NCBI RefSeq assembly: GCF_963667405.1
Contig: NZ_OY763408.1
Location: 372,001-436,000 of the forward strand
DNA length: 64,000 nucleotides
Source of the DNA: an uncultured Sphaerochaeta sp.
Lineage (GTDB): Bacteria > Spirochaetota > Spirochaetia > Sphaerochaetales > Sphaerochaetaceae
Direction: 5' to 3'
In this document: positions 24,363 through 33,365 of the stretch, piece by piece
How the letters are laid out: each line of letters begins with the position of its first letter
Numbering within the stretch: position 1 is the first letter of the stretch
The notes under the pieces: model-generated
What the model was told of the DNA's origin: nothing
What the model saw: the letters and a program-made list of their open reading frames with translations, nothing else
The model's database searches: none
Program-made: the position numbers and the translations under genes

Positions 24363-24644
24363 TTAGAAGTTGAAGAAGGCTTCCGCCCTGGCTTTTGCTT
24401 CCGCCTTGCGTTGCGCTTCTTCCTTGGTGTCCTCCCCCAACATGAAGGAGTCGCAGAAGTTGGCTTCCACCTTGTCCTCAATATACTCCTCCACTCCTTC
24501 GGAGCAGTCATGGTAGGAGCCTGGGCTGTAGAAACGGCAGTTGACGCAACTATGCAGGCTTTTTTCGCACTTGGGGCAAACGGTATTGTAGCCGATGCTC
24601 ATCAGGGGGTCGATGTCAGTATGGCAATGGTGACAGGCACGCAT
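24363..24644 (-). CDS. Small zinc-ribbon protein
   Basis: 93 aa. The first half is cysteine-rich: CHHC at the N-terminus, then CPKC and CVNC, an H-D-C and a later FCDSF, enough for two zinc sites. The C-terminal 20 residues are a charged Ala/Glu/Lys helix. The middle (FYSPGSYHDCSEG) resembles small metal-binding proteins found in many spirochaetes and firmicutes. The function is unknown. It lies three bases after the HIT gene and 15 before the EEP-like lipoprotein gene, so the three are probably cotranscribed. Confidence 0.72.
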   Translation of the reverse strand: MRACHHCHTDIDPLMSIGYNTVCPKCEKSLHSCVNCRFYSPGSYHDCSEGVEEYIEDKVEANFCDSFMLGEDTKEEAQRKAEAKARAEAFFNF

Positions 24645-24647
24645 GGC

Positions 24648-25049
24648 TCAGAACTCCAGTTTTTTCCCATACTCGGCCATCTCGCCGTCCGTATAGGTCT
24701 CTTTTTGAAGATGGATGCTCTTCATATCGTTTTCCCAGCGGGGAATGACGTGCAGGTGCAAATGAGGCACTTCCTGTCCGCCAGCCTTCCCGTTGTTGAT
24801 GATCAGGTTCGTCGCATCGCAATGCAAGATGTCCCTAAGTTTTGCATCGGCACGTTTTGCGACGAGCATCAGGTGGAAAAGTGTTGCATCCGGGCAATCG
24901 GCAACAGTAGGATAGCACTCTTTGGAGATGATCAGAAGATGCCCTTTGTTGACCGGATTGATGTCGAGAATGACAAAACAAAGCTCATCCTCATGGAGTC
25001 TGACCGAAGGAATCCTGCCTTCCATAATTTTCGTGAAAATCGTTTCCAT
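24648..25049 (-). CDS. HIT-family nucleotide-binding protein
   Basis: 133 aa, a histidine-triad hydrolase/transferase of the HinT/Hit type that acts on AMP-linked or dinucleoside phosphates. The triad HLHLHVIPR lies near residues 94-102, with FTKIMEGRIPS and INPVNKGHLLIISK as family stretches. The ATG at 25049 follows GAGGTG with five bases spacing; a longer frame to 25241 has no family similarity. A TACAAT -10 preceded by TGC lies 16 bases upstream. Confidence 0.93.
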   Translation of the reverse strand: METIFTKIMEGRIPSVRLHEDELCFVILDINPVNKGHLLIISKECYPTVADCPDATLFHLMLVAKRADAKLRDILHCDATNLIINNGKAGGQEVPHLHLHVIPRWENDMKSIHLQKETYTDGEMAEYGKKLEF

Positions 25050-25065
25050 GGCACACCTCAAAGCC

Positions 25066-25074
25066 ATTGTAGCA
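25066..25074 (-). promoter_or_regulatory. Extended -10 promoter of the HIT gene
   Basis: TGC-TACAAT on the minus strand (25074-25066), 16 bases before the ATG at 25049; the leader holds a GAGGTG ribosome-binding site. No convincing -35 is seen. Confidence 0.5.
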
Positions 25075-25311
25075 CACAAGTGTCGTGTCGGAAAAGGATT
25101 GTGTTGGGAAAAGGGATTGCACAAAAAAGCGAGATATACTATTATCCACGAGGTACGTTGGGACAAGGTTGTCTCTTTTCCGTCCCTTCCCTTCCCTTCA
25201 GCAAATAACCTGATGTGTGCTAGGAAGAAAGAGCTTTTCATCAGGATTGAATTGGATGCTGCAGGGAACCTGTGGACTCGTTTTTATTCTATTTTATAGA
25301 GGTTATATAGT
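25075..25311 (+). other. Noncoding region upstream of fusA
   Basis: About 240 bases without a gene. It contains a TATACT at 25135-25140 that could be a -10 (no good -35), then a pyrimidine tract of CCCTT repeats at about 25180-25200 and a complementary GGAAGAAAGAG at 25223-25233 that could fold into a leader stem. An AT-rich stretch and AGAGG precede the fusA ATG. A long structured leader for EF-G is possible but unproven. Confidence 0.35.
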
Positions 25312-27420
<2,109 letters not shown>

Positions 27421-27443
27421 CTGATCTTCTGAAGAGAACCATA

Positions 27444-27485
27444 GCCCCCATGAGGTTTGAACACCTTCTGGGGGCCTCTTTTTGC
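27444..27485 (+). terminator. Rho-independent terminator of fusA
   Basis: Stem GCCCCCA (27444-27450) with TGGGGGC (27469-27475), extended inside by AGGT/ACCT around the loop TTGAAC, then CTCTTTTT. Located 24 bases after the fusA stop. Confidence 0.9.
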
Positions 27486-27500
27486 GCCGGTACGCAAAAA
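27479..27500. repeat. Inverted repeat TTTTTGCG-N6-CGCAAAAA
   Basis: Perfect 8-base arms (27479-27486 and 27493-27500) with loop CCGGTA, beginning in the T-tract of the fusA terminator. It could terminate transcription from the other strand or bind a protein near the promoter of the next gene. Confidence 0.5.
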
Positions 27501-27567
27501 AGTACCCAATTGTGAATTTCCATAGTATACTTGGGATGAACCTAATTTCTACTTGGAGGTGAGCATT

Positions 27568-28275
27568 ATGGAAATTCAAGAGTTGAACGACTTGAGTCCT
27601 CTTCGCGTATTTGAGGAATCACTGGGCGGTGGGCTCGGTCGTGGGAATCTCGGAGTCCTCGTTTCTCGACACGGTGTAGGAAAGACGGCATGTCTGGTAC
27701 ACCTTGCCACCGATAAGTTGCTCAGGGGGGAACACGTCATTCACGTTTCCTTTTCCGGCAATGTGGAACATGTGATCAACTGGTACAAAGAGGTCTTCCG
27801 CGAAGTATCGGATGGTCGCAGTCTTGATGACGCAGCATCAGTGTACAACAATATTCTCTCCAACCGTGTGGTCATGAATTTCAGTCAGGAAAACGTCACC
27901 ATCGACAAGGTGCTTTCCAGCTTGGAAACCCTGATCAACCACGGATCCTTCAAGGCCGATGCCATTCTCTTCGACGGATACAAGCTAACAGTCGCCACCG
28001 AAGATGATGTAAGACGGATCAAGGAGTTTGCTGTCAATATGAACCTGGAAGTGTGGTTCAGTGTTTCTCCTGTCCGTGCTGATGTGGTCTATGATAAGTA
28101 CGGTGTTCCGAACACCATGCAGAAATACACGAATCTCATCGATGTCCTCATTGGGTTGATTTACAACGAGGAGCGCGACAAGGTGGTGATGACCGCCGTG
28201 AAGACGCATGACGGGATGATCGAAAAGCCTATGGGCGTAAGCCTCGATCCCAAGACCATGCTCATTTCCAAGTAA
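27568..28275 (+). CDS. KaiC/RecA-like P-loop protein of unknown function
   Basis: 235 aa. The N-terminal part GGGLGRGNLGVLVSRHGVGKTA looks like a RecA/KaiC-type P-loop, with GVGKTA as the core of Walker A and DAILFDGYKL as a possible Walker B. IHVSFSGNVEHVINWY and VWFSVSPVRADVVYD also resemble single-domain KaiC-like proteins. Cytoplasmic, no other domain. The ATG at 27568 follows GGAGGTGA by about seven bases. It is a single gene between two terminator regions. ATP binding is likely; its role is unknown. Confidence 0.7.
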   Translation: MEIQELNDLSPLRVFEESLGGGLGRGNLGVLVSRHGVGKTACLVHLATDKLLRGEHVIHVSFSGNVEHVINWYKEVFREVSDGRSLDDAASVYNNILSNRVVMNFSQENVTIDKVLSSLETLINHGSFKADAILFDGYKLTVATEDDVRRIKEFAVNMNLEVWFSVSPVRADVVYDKYGVPNTMQKYTNLIDVLIGLIYNEERDKVVMTAVKTHDGMIEKPMGVSLDPKTMLISK

Positions 28276-28282
28276 TGTTCAC

Positions 28283-28308
28283 CCGAGGGCCGCGCAAGCG
28301 GCCTTCGG
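28283..28308 (+). terminator. Hairpin after the P-loop gene (GCAA tetraloop)
   Basis: Eleven-base-pair stem with one G-T pair, arms CCGAGGGCCGC and GCGGCCTTCGG around a GCAA tetraloop, eight bases after the stop at 28275. It lacks a T-tract, so it may be an intrinsic terminator of low efficiency or an mRNA-end stabiliser. Confidence 0.6.
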
Positions 28309-28324
28309 TGTACTCAGCAGAAAT

Positions 28325-28346
28325 TGACCGGCCGTTTGGCCGGTCA
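28325..28346 (-). terminator. Terminator-like hairpin of the sulfoquinovose catabolic operon
   Basis: Perfect stem GACCGGCC / GGCCGGTC with a four-base loop, four bases beyond the DUF4867 stop (minus strand), followed on that strand by the AT-rich AATTTCT. It marks the end of the six-gene operon and, with the neighbouring hairpin, separates the convergent transcripts. Confidence 0.65.
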
Positions 28347-28350
28347 TTCT

Positions 28351-29061
28351 TCAATCCAGTGGCAGTACTCCACGGTTTGGTCCAACCAAGCCGATGGGGA
28401 CCCCGACTCTGATGAGTTGGTGCCTCTGCGGATGGGCAAGCATCCATTTGTTCTGTTTGAAGAGGATGCGGGTTTCTGCATCATCACTCAACCGCTTCGC
28501 TTCCAGCATTGCTTCACTCAAGGGCTCGTTCGTCTGTTTGGGCAGGACGATGATGGATTTGAAGCCCTCCTTGTGCACTGCACAGGGAGCAAGATGCAAC
28601 ACCTGGGGGTCGATGAGGACTGCGCTTCCCTTGGGGAAGTAGAACAGTTCTGCATCGAGGGTGTCGACAGTGCTGAACTCCTTGAGCCGGTCAAAGCGGG
28701 TGAGGAACTGCAGGCAGTCCGTGACTGCAATGAAGAGCTCAGGGCTCTTGTGGTACTCAACCCCATTGATGGTCTCATTTTTCCCATTGCAGTATCCGAT
28801 CTCAATCTCCTGATATCCAAAGTACTGCCCCAGGGCCTCTGCCTGCACTTCCTGATGCAAAGCCTCAAGATCTGCAACATAGAGGTTTCCCTCCTTTGGG
28901 ATCTCTGTCAGCAGGTCGGCCTTTTCGATGAGCTTGTCCACCGAAAGGTCTTTCAGCACTCTTCCGTACTGCGAAAAGGCAGACGAGTCGATGCGAAGGA
29001 TCATGGTCAGGGGATTCTGTGCGATGAGAGCCTGGGGGATCTGAAAGGGATTGCTTGCCAT
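28351..29061 (-). CDS. DUF4867-family cupin-like protein of the sulfoquinovose operon
   Basis: 236 aa; I read it as DUF4867, a cupin-like family without firm function. The beta-rich core (residues about 85-190) has a metal-site-like YHKSPELF and the second cupin strand VLIDPQVLHLAP. The order resembles sugar-converting cupins such as lyxose isomerase or ureidoglycolate lyase-like folds. It is the last gene of the operon, four bases after the exporter gene, and follows genes for SQ breakdown, so an accessory step on a sulfosugar (epimerisation, isomerisation, repair of a by-product) is my inference. An AGGT-containing ribosome-binding site precedes the ATG. Confidence 0.75.
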   Translation of the reverse strand: MASNPFQIPQALIAQNPLTMILRIDSSAFSQYGRVLKDLSVDKLIEKADLLTEIPKEGNLYVADLEALHQEVQAEALGQYFGYQEIEIGYCNGKNETINGVEYHKSPELFIAVTDCLQFLTRFDRLKEFSTVDTLDAELFYFPKGSAVLIDPQVLHLAPCAVHKEGFKSIIVLPKQTNEPLSEAMLEAKRLSDDAETRILFKQNKWMLAHPQRHQLIRVGVPIGLVGPNRGVLPLD

Positions 29062-29065
29062 GGGA

Positions 29066-29809
29066 TTACCTCGAGATGAGCATGAAGACTCCTGTCAGCA
29101 GGAGCATGGAAAAGACGATGAGCGAGAATTTCTTCTGGTCGACTTTGTTGTGGATCCTTTCTCCGACGATGATGCCTGCCACCACAAACGGAATGAGAAT
29201 GCCAGTGGAGACAGCAATCTCCCTGGTCACAGATCCTTCCAGGAAGTAGGTGGCCAGGATGATGGTGTTCAGCGTGGTCCACAAGAGACAGAGCGTTGCA
29301 CGAAAACGTCCCTTGTCCGGGAGCGTTCGGGTTGCATAGAGCACCACCAAAGGGCCGCCTGAGGAGAAGATGCCATGAATGACACCCCCGGCAACAAGCA
29401 GCAGGTAGTAGGGGAGTGCCGTTTTCTTGGTCAGTGGAGCCTGGGGAGCCCCTCCTCGTGCCAATCTGTACAGCTGGCTCAAGGAGACGATGATGATGAA
29501 GAGGGCAAGCATAAGGTTGAGGGTATCGCTCTGCTGGGTTCTGAACAGATACATTCCCACAGGAAGGCCTATGAGCATGCAGCCGGTGATGATCGCATAC
29601 TGTTTCCAGTCGATCTTTGCGTAGTTTCTCACCACCAAGTAGAGCGCAAGAAACCAGGCAAGGAAGGTGATGACCTTCACTGCCATGTGCACTCCCAGAA
29701 GGGAACTGACAAAGGGCATGGCAAGCACCGAGCACCCGAAGCCGGTGATGGCTTCGAGTGTGTGCGTGACGAATACCACCAAGCCACTGAGCAGCAGGGC
29801 GCCGCTCAC
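29066..29809 (-). CDS. TauE/SafE-family anion exporter, probable sulfonate export
   Basis: 247 aa with seven to eight predicted transmembrane helices, TauE/SafE (DUF81) family. Internal repeats show as GLVVFVTHTLEAITGFGCSV near the N-terminus and GGVIHGIFSSGGPLVVLY in the middle, both typical. The family exports sulfite, sulfoacetate and other organosulfonates. In this operon it most likely releases isethionate, the expected end product. The start is GTG in a four-base overlap with the dehydrogenase gene. The substrate is inferred from context only. Confidence 0.85.
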   Translation of the reverse strand: MSGALLLSGLVVFVTHTLEAITGFGCSVLAMPFVSSLLGVHMAVKVITFLAWFLALYLVVRNYAKIDWKQYAIITGCMLIGLPVGMYLFRTQQSDTLNLMLALFIIIVSLSQLYRLARGGAPQAPLTKKTALPYYLLLVAGGVIHGIFSSGGPLVVLYATRTLPDKGRFRATLCLLWTTLNTIILATYFLEGSVTREIAVSTGILIPFVVAGIIVGERIHNKVDQKKFSLIVFSMLLLTGVFMLISR

Positions 29810-30987
29810 AGTTTTGCCTCCAACAGCCGGAACAGGTCTTCTTCCTGCATGGGAGGGGTTTGGTTGTGCAGTTTGGGATCCTCCATGGCACGTTGGAACA
29901 GGCTGCGGATCTGCGTGCTGTCCAGCGTGAGGGAGAGCTCGTAAAAAGTCTTCGGTATCCCAAGGGAAGACAACAGGTCGTTGATGTCCTCTGCCAGACG
30001 ACGCACCAGTGCCTCTTCGTCCTCCAGGTCAGGATGCAATGCATGGGAGAGCGAAGCAAGTTCGTCTCTGTTGTTCCTGTCCTGGACAGCCCAGGCAAAG
30101 ACATCCGGCAGGGTGAAAGCACAGCTCAGGCCATGGGGGATATGCCACTCCTCACTAAGCACAAAGGAGATGGCATGCCCGCTGGCAGTCCCGGTGAGGT
30201 TGAAGGCGATTCCTGCCTCACAGGAGGCCTGAAGCATCTCCATCTGCAGTGCTCTTCGCTCTGATGTCCCGTTTTTGATGGCAGCATACAGCTTTGGGAG
30301 GGTGGTAAGCACCTTCAGGGCAGCTTCCTTTGCCAGATGGCGGGTAAGAGGCGTACTGTTCTTGTTCCAGATGGATTCCAGACTGTGGTCGAGGGCATCC
30401 AGGCCGGTTGCTGCGCATAAGGAGAGCGGAACCCCGTCAAGGAGGTTTGCCGCAAGCAGTGCGGTATGTGCATGCATCAGCGGTGAGCCGAGGGTATACT
30501 TGCGCCCACTGTCTGAGGTATAGACCCCTACCTTGGTGACTTCCGATCCTGTCCCCGCTGTGGTGGGAATGAGCACCAATGGCAGGGCCCTCTTCTGGAT
30601 GCTTCTGGTGGCGCTCTGTCCCAGGTACTGGTCGAGCTCTCCCTCGTTGGTGGCAAGCATTGCCAGGGCTTTCGCCGAGTCGAGTACGCTTCCCCCTCCG
30701 ATGCCGAGCACCAGGTCCGATTCTGCGAACCGATTATCGGAGAACATGCGCATGATGTCGGCGGTCCTTGGATTTGGCTGCACCTCAGAGAAGACCTGGA
30801 CATCGAACACCGATTTCAGGTACTCGACCAAGAGGTCCTTCTCCTTGATCGGTGCATTGTCGAGCACCACCGCCACCTTCAGGGGGGCCATCCTGCCTGC
30901 CGTGCAACAAAGCACGTCAGCCAGGGTTTTTCCGTCAAGAGCGGTGCAGGAAACGATATGCACAGGGCTTGCGATGCTTGCTATCAT
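29806..30987 (-). CDS. Iron-containing alcohol dehydrogenase, probable sulfoacetaldehyde reductase
   Basis: 393 aa, group III metal-dependent alcohol dehydrogenase. Nucleotide site GIGGGSVLDSAKA and TTAGTGSEVTKV; metal ligands in LDALDHSLES (D, H), GTASGHAISF and EWHIPHGLSCA (His). In the sulfo-transketolase pathway a family member reduces 2-sulfoacetaldehyde to isethionate with NADH, closing the redox balance of fermentation. That is the role I infer here, since no other aldehyde reductase is in the operon. The start overlaps the isomerase stop (ATGA) with AGGAG upstream. Other aldehydes, such as lactaldehyde, remain possible from sequence alone. Confidence 0.88.
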   Translation of the reverse strand: MIASIASPVHIVSCTALDGKTLADVLCCTAGRMAPLKVAVVLDNAPIKEKDLLVEYLKSVFDVQVFSEVQPNPRTADIMRMFSDNRFAESDLVLGIGGGSVLDSAKALAMLATNEGELDQYLGQSATRSIQKRALPLVLIPTTAGTGSEVTKVGVYTSDSGRKYTLGSPLMHAHTALLAANLLDGVPLSLCAATGLDALDHSLESIWNKNSTPLTRHLAKEAALKVLTTLPKLYAAIKNGTSERRALQMEMLQASCEAGIAFNLTGTASGHAISFVLSEEWHIPHGLSCAFTLPDVFAWAVQDRNNRDELASLSHALHPDLEDEEALVRRLAEDINDLLSSLGIPKTFYELSLTLDSTQIRSLFQRAMEDPKLHNQTPPMQEEDLFRLLEAKL

Positions 30988-31454
30988 CGGAACTGCTCCT
31001 CTTCCAAGACCTGCACCTGATTGAATGCATTGGTCAGGAACTCCTTCTTGAACTCCATTTTCTGGGTGAAGGAGACGGCGAGCCAGGCATCGACGATCTG
31101 CTTGCCGACAAAGGGTGCCGTGATCCAGCCCCCGAGGGTGATGACGTTGGCGTTGTTGACGATCTTGGAGCGCTCCGCACTGAAGATGTCATCGACGACG
31201 CAGGCGTAGACGCCCTTGTGCTTGTTGGCTACGATGGCCATTCCCTGTCCTGTCCCGCAGATGAGGATCCCTTTCTCCGCTTTTCCTTCCTGGATGGCCT
31301 TCGCCACCTTGGGGGCTTGTATGAAGTAGGGCTGGGGAGCATCCTCACGCTCGATACCGAAGTCAAGCAGGGTATACCCCTGTTCCTTCAGGTGTGCTGC
31401 GATCTCCTGCTTGAGGGGGAATCCGCTCAGGTCACTGGCAATTGCTATGGTCAT
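30984..31454 (-). CDS. RpiB/LacAB-family isomerase, probable 4-deoxy-4-sulfoerythrose isomerase
   Basis: 156 aa. The RpiB fold is clear (IAIASDLSGFPLKQEI, GILICGTGQGMAIVANK with the catalytic Cys). However, the residues that hold the substrate phosphate in RpiB are missing: the His of the SDHxGF motif is Leu, the R-x-H-N-D region reads KIVNN, and the C-terminal GGRHxxR arginines are absent. This points to an aldose without that phosphate. In the sulfo-transketolase pathway an RpiB homologue converts 4-deoxy-4-sulfoerythrose to the erythrulose, which fits. The start at 31454 is six bases after AAGGAG; the ATG at 31460 abuts the site and is unlikely. Confidence 0.85.
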   Translation of the reverse strand: MTIAIASDLSGFPLKQEIAAHLKEQGYTLLDFGIEREDAPQPYFIQAPKVAKAIQEGKAEKGILICGTGQGMAIVANKHKGVYACVVDDIFSAERSKIVNNANVITLGGWITAPFVGKQIVDAWLAVSFTQKMEFKKEFLTNAFNQVQVLEEEQFR

Positions 31455-31456
31455 GG

Positions 31457-32407
31457 TCATCTCCTTGTGTTCTTTTCTGCAAGCAAGCGTCTTGCCTGCA
31501 TGGCTATCTCTTGGGCATGCAGCTTGTAGTGCTGCTTTAGCCAGTCCTGGGTGCCTACCTGGCCGAAGGCATCACGGATGCCGACCATCGCCATGAGGGT
31601 GGGGTGGTGTTCGGCAAGGAAGTTGGCTATGGCTGAGCCCAGCCCACCGGCGACCTGATGGTTCTCTGCACTTACGATGCACCCGGTTTTCTTGGCATAG
31701 GCGATCACAAGCTCCTCATCCAGTGGCTTGATGGTATGCATGTCGATGACTGCTGCGCTGACCTGTTCAGCCTTGAGCAGCTCAGCAGCCTCGAGGGCTT
31801 CTCCGACCATGATGGCTCCACAGGCGATGATGGTCACATCCGTACCGTCACGCAGCACCTTTCCCTTTCCCAGGGTGAACGTCTCCGTCTCCTCATACAG
31901 GGCGGGGACGGCCTTTCGGTGGAGGCGCATGTAGACGCATCCTTCGACCTGTGCCGCTGCTTCGGTCAACGCCTTGAGGCTGACGGGGTCGGAAGGCTCG
32001 ATGATGGTCAGGCCGGGGACCATCCGCATCAGGCCGATGTCCTCGAACGGCATGTGGGTGCCTCCGTTGAAGGCAGCGCTGATGCCGGGGTCGGTTCCCA
32101 CCAGTTTGACGTTCAGCCTTGCATAGTTTGCCGAGAGGAAGAACTGGTCAAACGCCCTGCGGGAGGCAAAGCAGCCGAAGGTTGCGGCAAAGGGGATCTT
32201 CCCCCCGGCACTGAGCCCTGAGCTCACGCCCACCAGGTTTGCCTCGGCCACCCCGACGTCCACCGCCCGCTCGGGGTAGGTTTCCTTGAATTTCATGGTG
32301 CCGGTTGCACGCATGAGGTCCGCTTCCACCACCATGATCCGCTCATCCTTGCCGGCGAGCTCAAGCAGGGTGTCGCAATATACTTGTCGCATCTCTTTCT
32401 GTTCCAT
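31457..32407 (-). CDS. Transketolase, C-terminal subunit (proposed sulfosugar transketolase)
   Basis: 316 aa, the pyrimidine-binding and C-terminal domains of a split transketolase. Typical parts: VVEADLMRATGTMKF, RAVDVGVAEANLVGVSSGLSAGGKIPFAATF with the cofactor-activating Glu, and a DSFGxxG-like IRDAFGQVG. With the N-terminal subunit encoded just upstream it forms a thiamine diphosphate enzyme that moves two-carbon units. In this locus I propose the donors are 6-deoxy-6-sulfofructose and 4-deoxy-4-sulfoerythrulose. The ATG at 32407 is placed six bases after AAGGGGG; the ATG at 32413 would touch that site. Confidence 0.9.
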   Translation of the reverse strand: MEQKEMRQVYCDTLLELAGKDERIMVVEADLMRATGTMKFKETYPERAVDVGVAEANLVGVSSGLSAGGKIPFAATFGCFASRRAFDQFFLSANYARLNVKLVGTDPGISAAFNGGTHMPFEDIGLMRMVPGLTIIEPSDPVSLKALTEAAAQVEGCVYMRLHRKAVPALYEETETFTLGKGKVLRDGTDVTIIACGAIMVGEALEAAELLKAEQVSAAVIDMHTIKPLDEELVIAYAKKTGCIVSAENHQVAGGLGSAIANFLAEHHPTLMAMVGIRDAFGQVGTQDWLKQHYKLHAQEIAMQARRLLAEKNTRR

Positions 32408-32418
32408 GGCCATCCCCC

Positions 32419-33240
32419 TTACCTGAGCTCCGCGATTGCCGCATTGGCAACCTCGAGATTGAATTGCATGTTGTGATTGGTCACCTTCCCCTCGCAGAAC
32501 GAAGCGCCCTTGCCCTTGATGGTGTCCAATATGATCATCGAGGGTTTGCCCGATTGTGCCTTGGCTCGCTCGATGGCTTCATCCATTGCTTTCAGGTCGT
32601 GCCCGTCGACACGCTGGGTGAACCAGCCGAAACTGTTCCACTTCGCCTCAAGGTCGCCCAGTCCCATGATCTGCTCGGTCAATCCGTCGATCTGCATCTT
32701 GTTGTTGTCGGTGAAGGCGATGAGGTGGTCGAGCTTGTAGTGGGATGCGAACATCGCCGCTTCCCAGTTCTGTCCTTCCTGTGATTCGCCGTCACCGATG
32801 ATGGCATAGACATGGCACATGGTGCCGTCGACTCTGCGTGCATACGCAAGGCCGCAGGCAGCACTCAGGCCTTGGCCGAGAGAGCCGGTGGTCATGTCGA
32901 TGCCCACGGTCTTGGTGCGGTCACAATGGCTGGGGAGGTTGGTCCCTCCCTGGTTGAGGGTTGCCAGTTCTTCCAGGGGGAAGAAGCCTTTCAGGGCCAA
33001 GGTGGCGTACAGGGCCGGCCCGGCATGGCCTTTGGAGAGCACAAGCAGGTCACGGTCACGAAGCTGTGGTTGCTTGGGGTCGTAGTGCATCTGCTTGCCA
33101 TACAGGAGGGCCAGCAGTTCGACGATCGAGAGCGCTCCCCCGATGTGGCCGACCCCTAGATTTCCGATGGTGTACAAGGTTTGCTTGCGGATTTCTCGAG
33201 CAAAATCGGCAAGGCGGTTCTGATCTTCCGAGGTGATCAT
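32419..33240 (-). CDS. Transketolase, N-terminal subunit (proposed sulfosugar transketolase)
   Basis: 273 aa, the thiamine-diphosphate-binding half: GHIGGALSIVELLALLYG, SKGHAGPALYATLA, and the metal/cofactor motif GDGESQEGQNWEA...DNNKMQIDG. First gene of a six-gene operon whose order is N-subunit, C-subunit, RpiB-like, alcohol dehydrogenase, TauE, DUF4867, with gaps of at most about ten bases or short overlaps. It is divergent from the ROK regulator. A normal transketolase role in the pentose phosphate path is possible, but the company of sulfoquinovosidase, exporter and isomerases argues for sulfosugar cleavage. Confidence 0.9.
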   Translation of the reverse strand: MITSEDQNRLADFAREIRKQTLYTIGNLGVGHIGGALSIVELLALLYGKQMHYDPKQPQLRDRDLLVLSKGHAGPALYATLALKGFFPLEELATLNQGGTNLPSHCDRTKTVGIDMTTGSLGQGLSAACGLAYARRVDGTMCHVYAIIGDGESQEGQNWEAAMFASHYKLDHLIAFTDNNKMQIDGLTEQIMGLGDLEAKWNSFGWFTQRVDGHDLKAMDEAIERAKAQSGKPSMIILDTIKGKGASFCEGKVTNHNMQFNLEVANAAIAELR

Positions 33241-33259
33241 GAGGGTCCCTCTCTTTTAG

Positions 33260-33276
33260 TTACTTAGTGAAAGTAA
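33260..33276. promoter_or_regulatory. Proposed ROK operator at the sulfo-transketolase promoter
   Basis: Inverted repeat TTACTT-AGTGA-AAGTAA with perfect six-base arms. It begins at the last base of the -10 box and covers the predicted transcription start, a classic repressor position. The same repeat lies at 34574-34590 before the isomerase/ABC/sulfoquinovosidase operon. In the orientation-matched comparison the shared half is TTAGTTACTT. Confidence 0.8.
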
Positions 33277-33304
33277 ATATAAATCATTCCCCTTGGCTTG
33301 TAAA
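33276..33304 (-). promoter_or_regulatory. Promoter of the sulfo-transketolase operon
   Basis: On the minus strand TTTACA (33304-33299), a 17-base spacer and TATATT (33281-33276). The leader contains the proposed operator and AGAGAGGG before the ATG at 33240. Confidence 0.75.
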
Positions 33305-33365
33305 GTCACTTCTTGTGGATTTTTTCTTCTGATGGGATTAGACTGACCCCATATGGAGGGATGCG

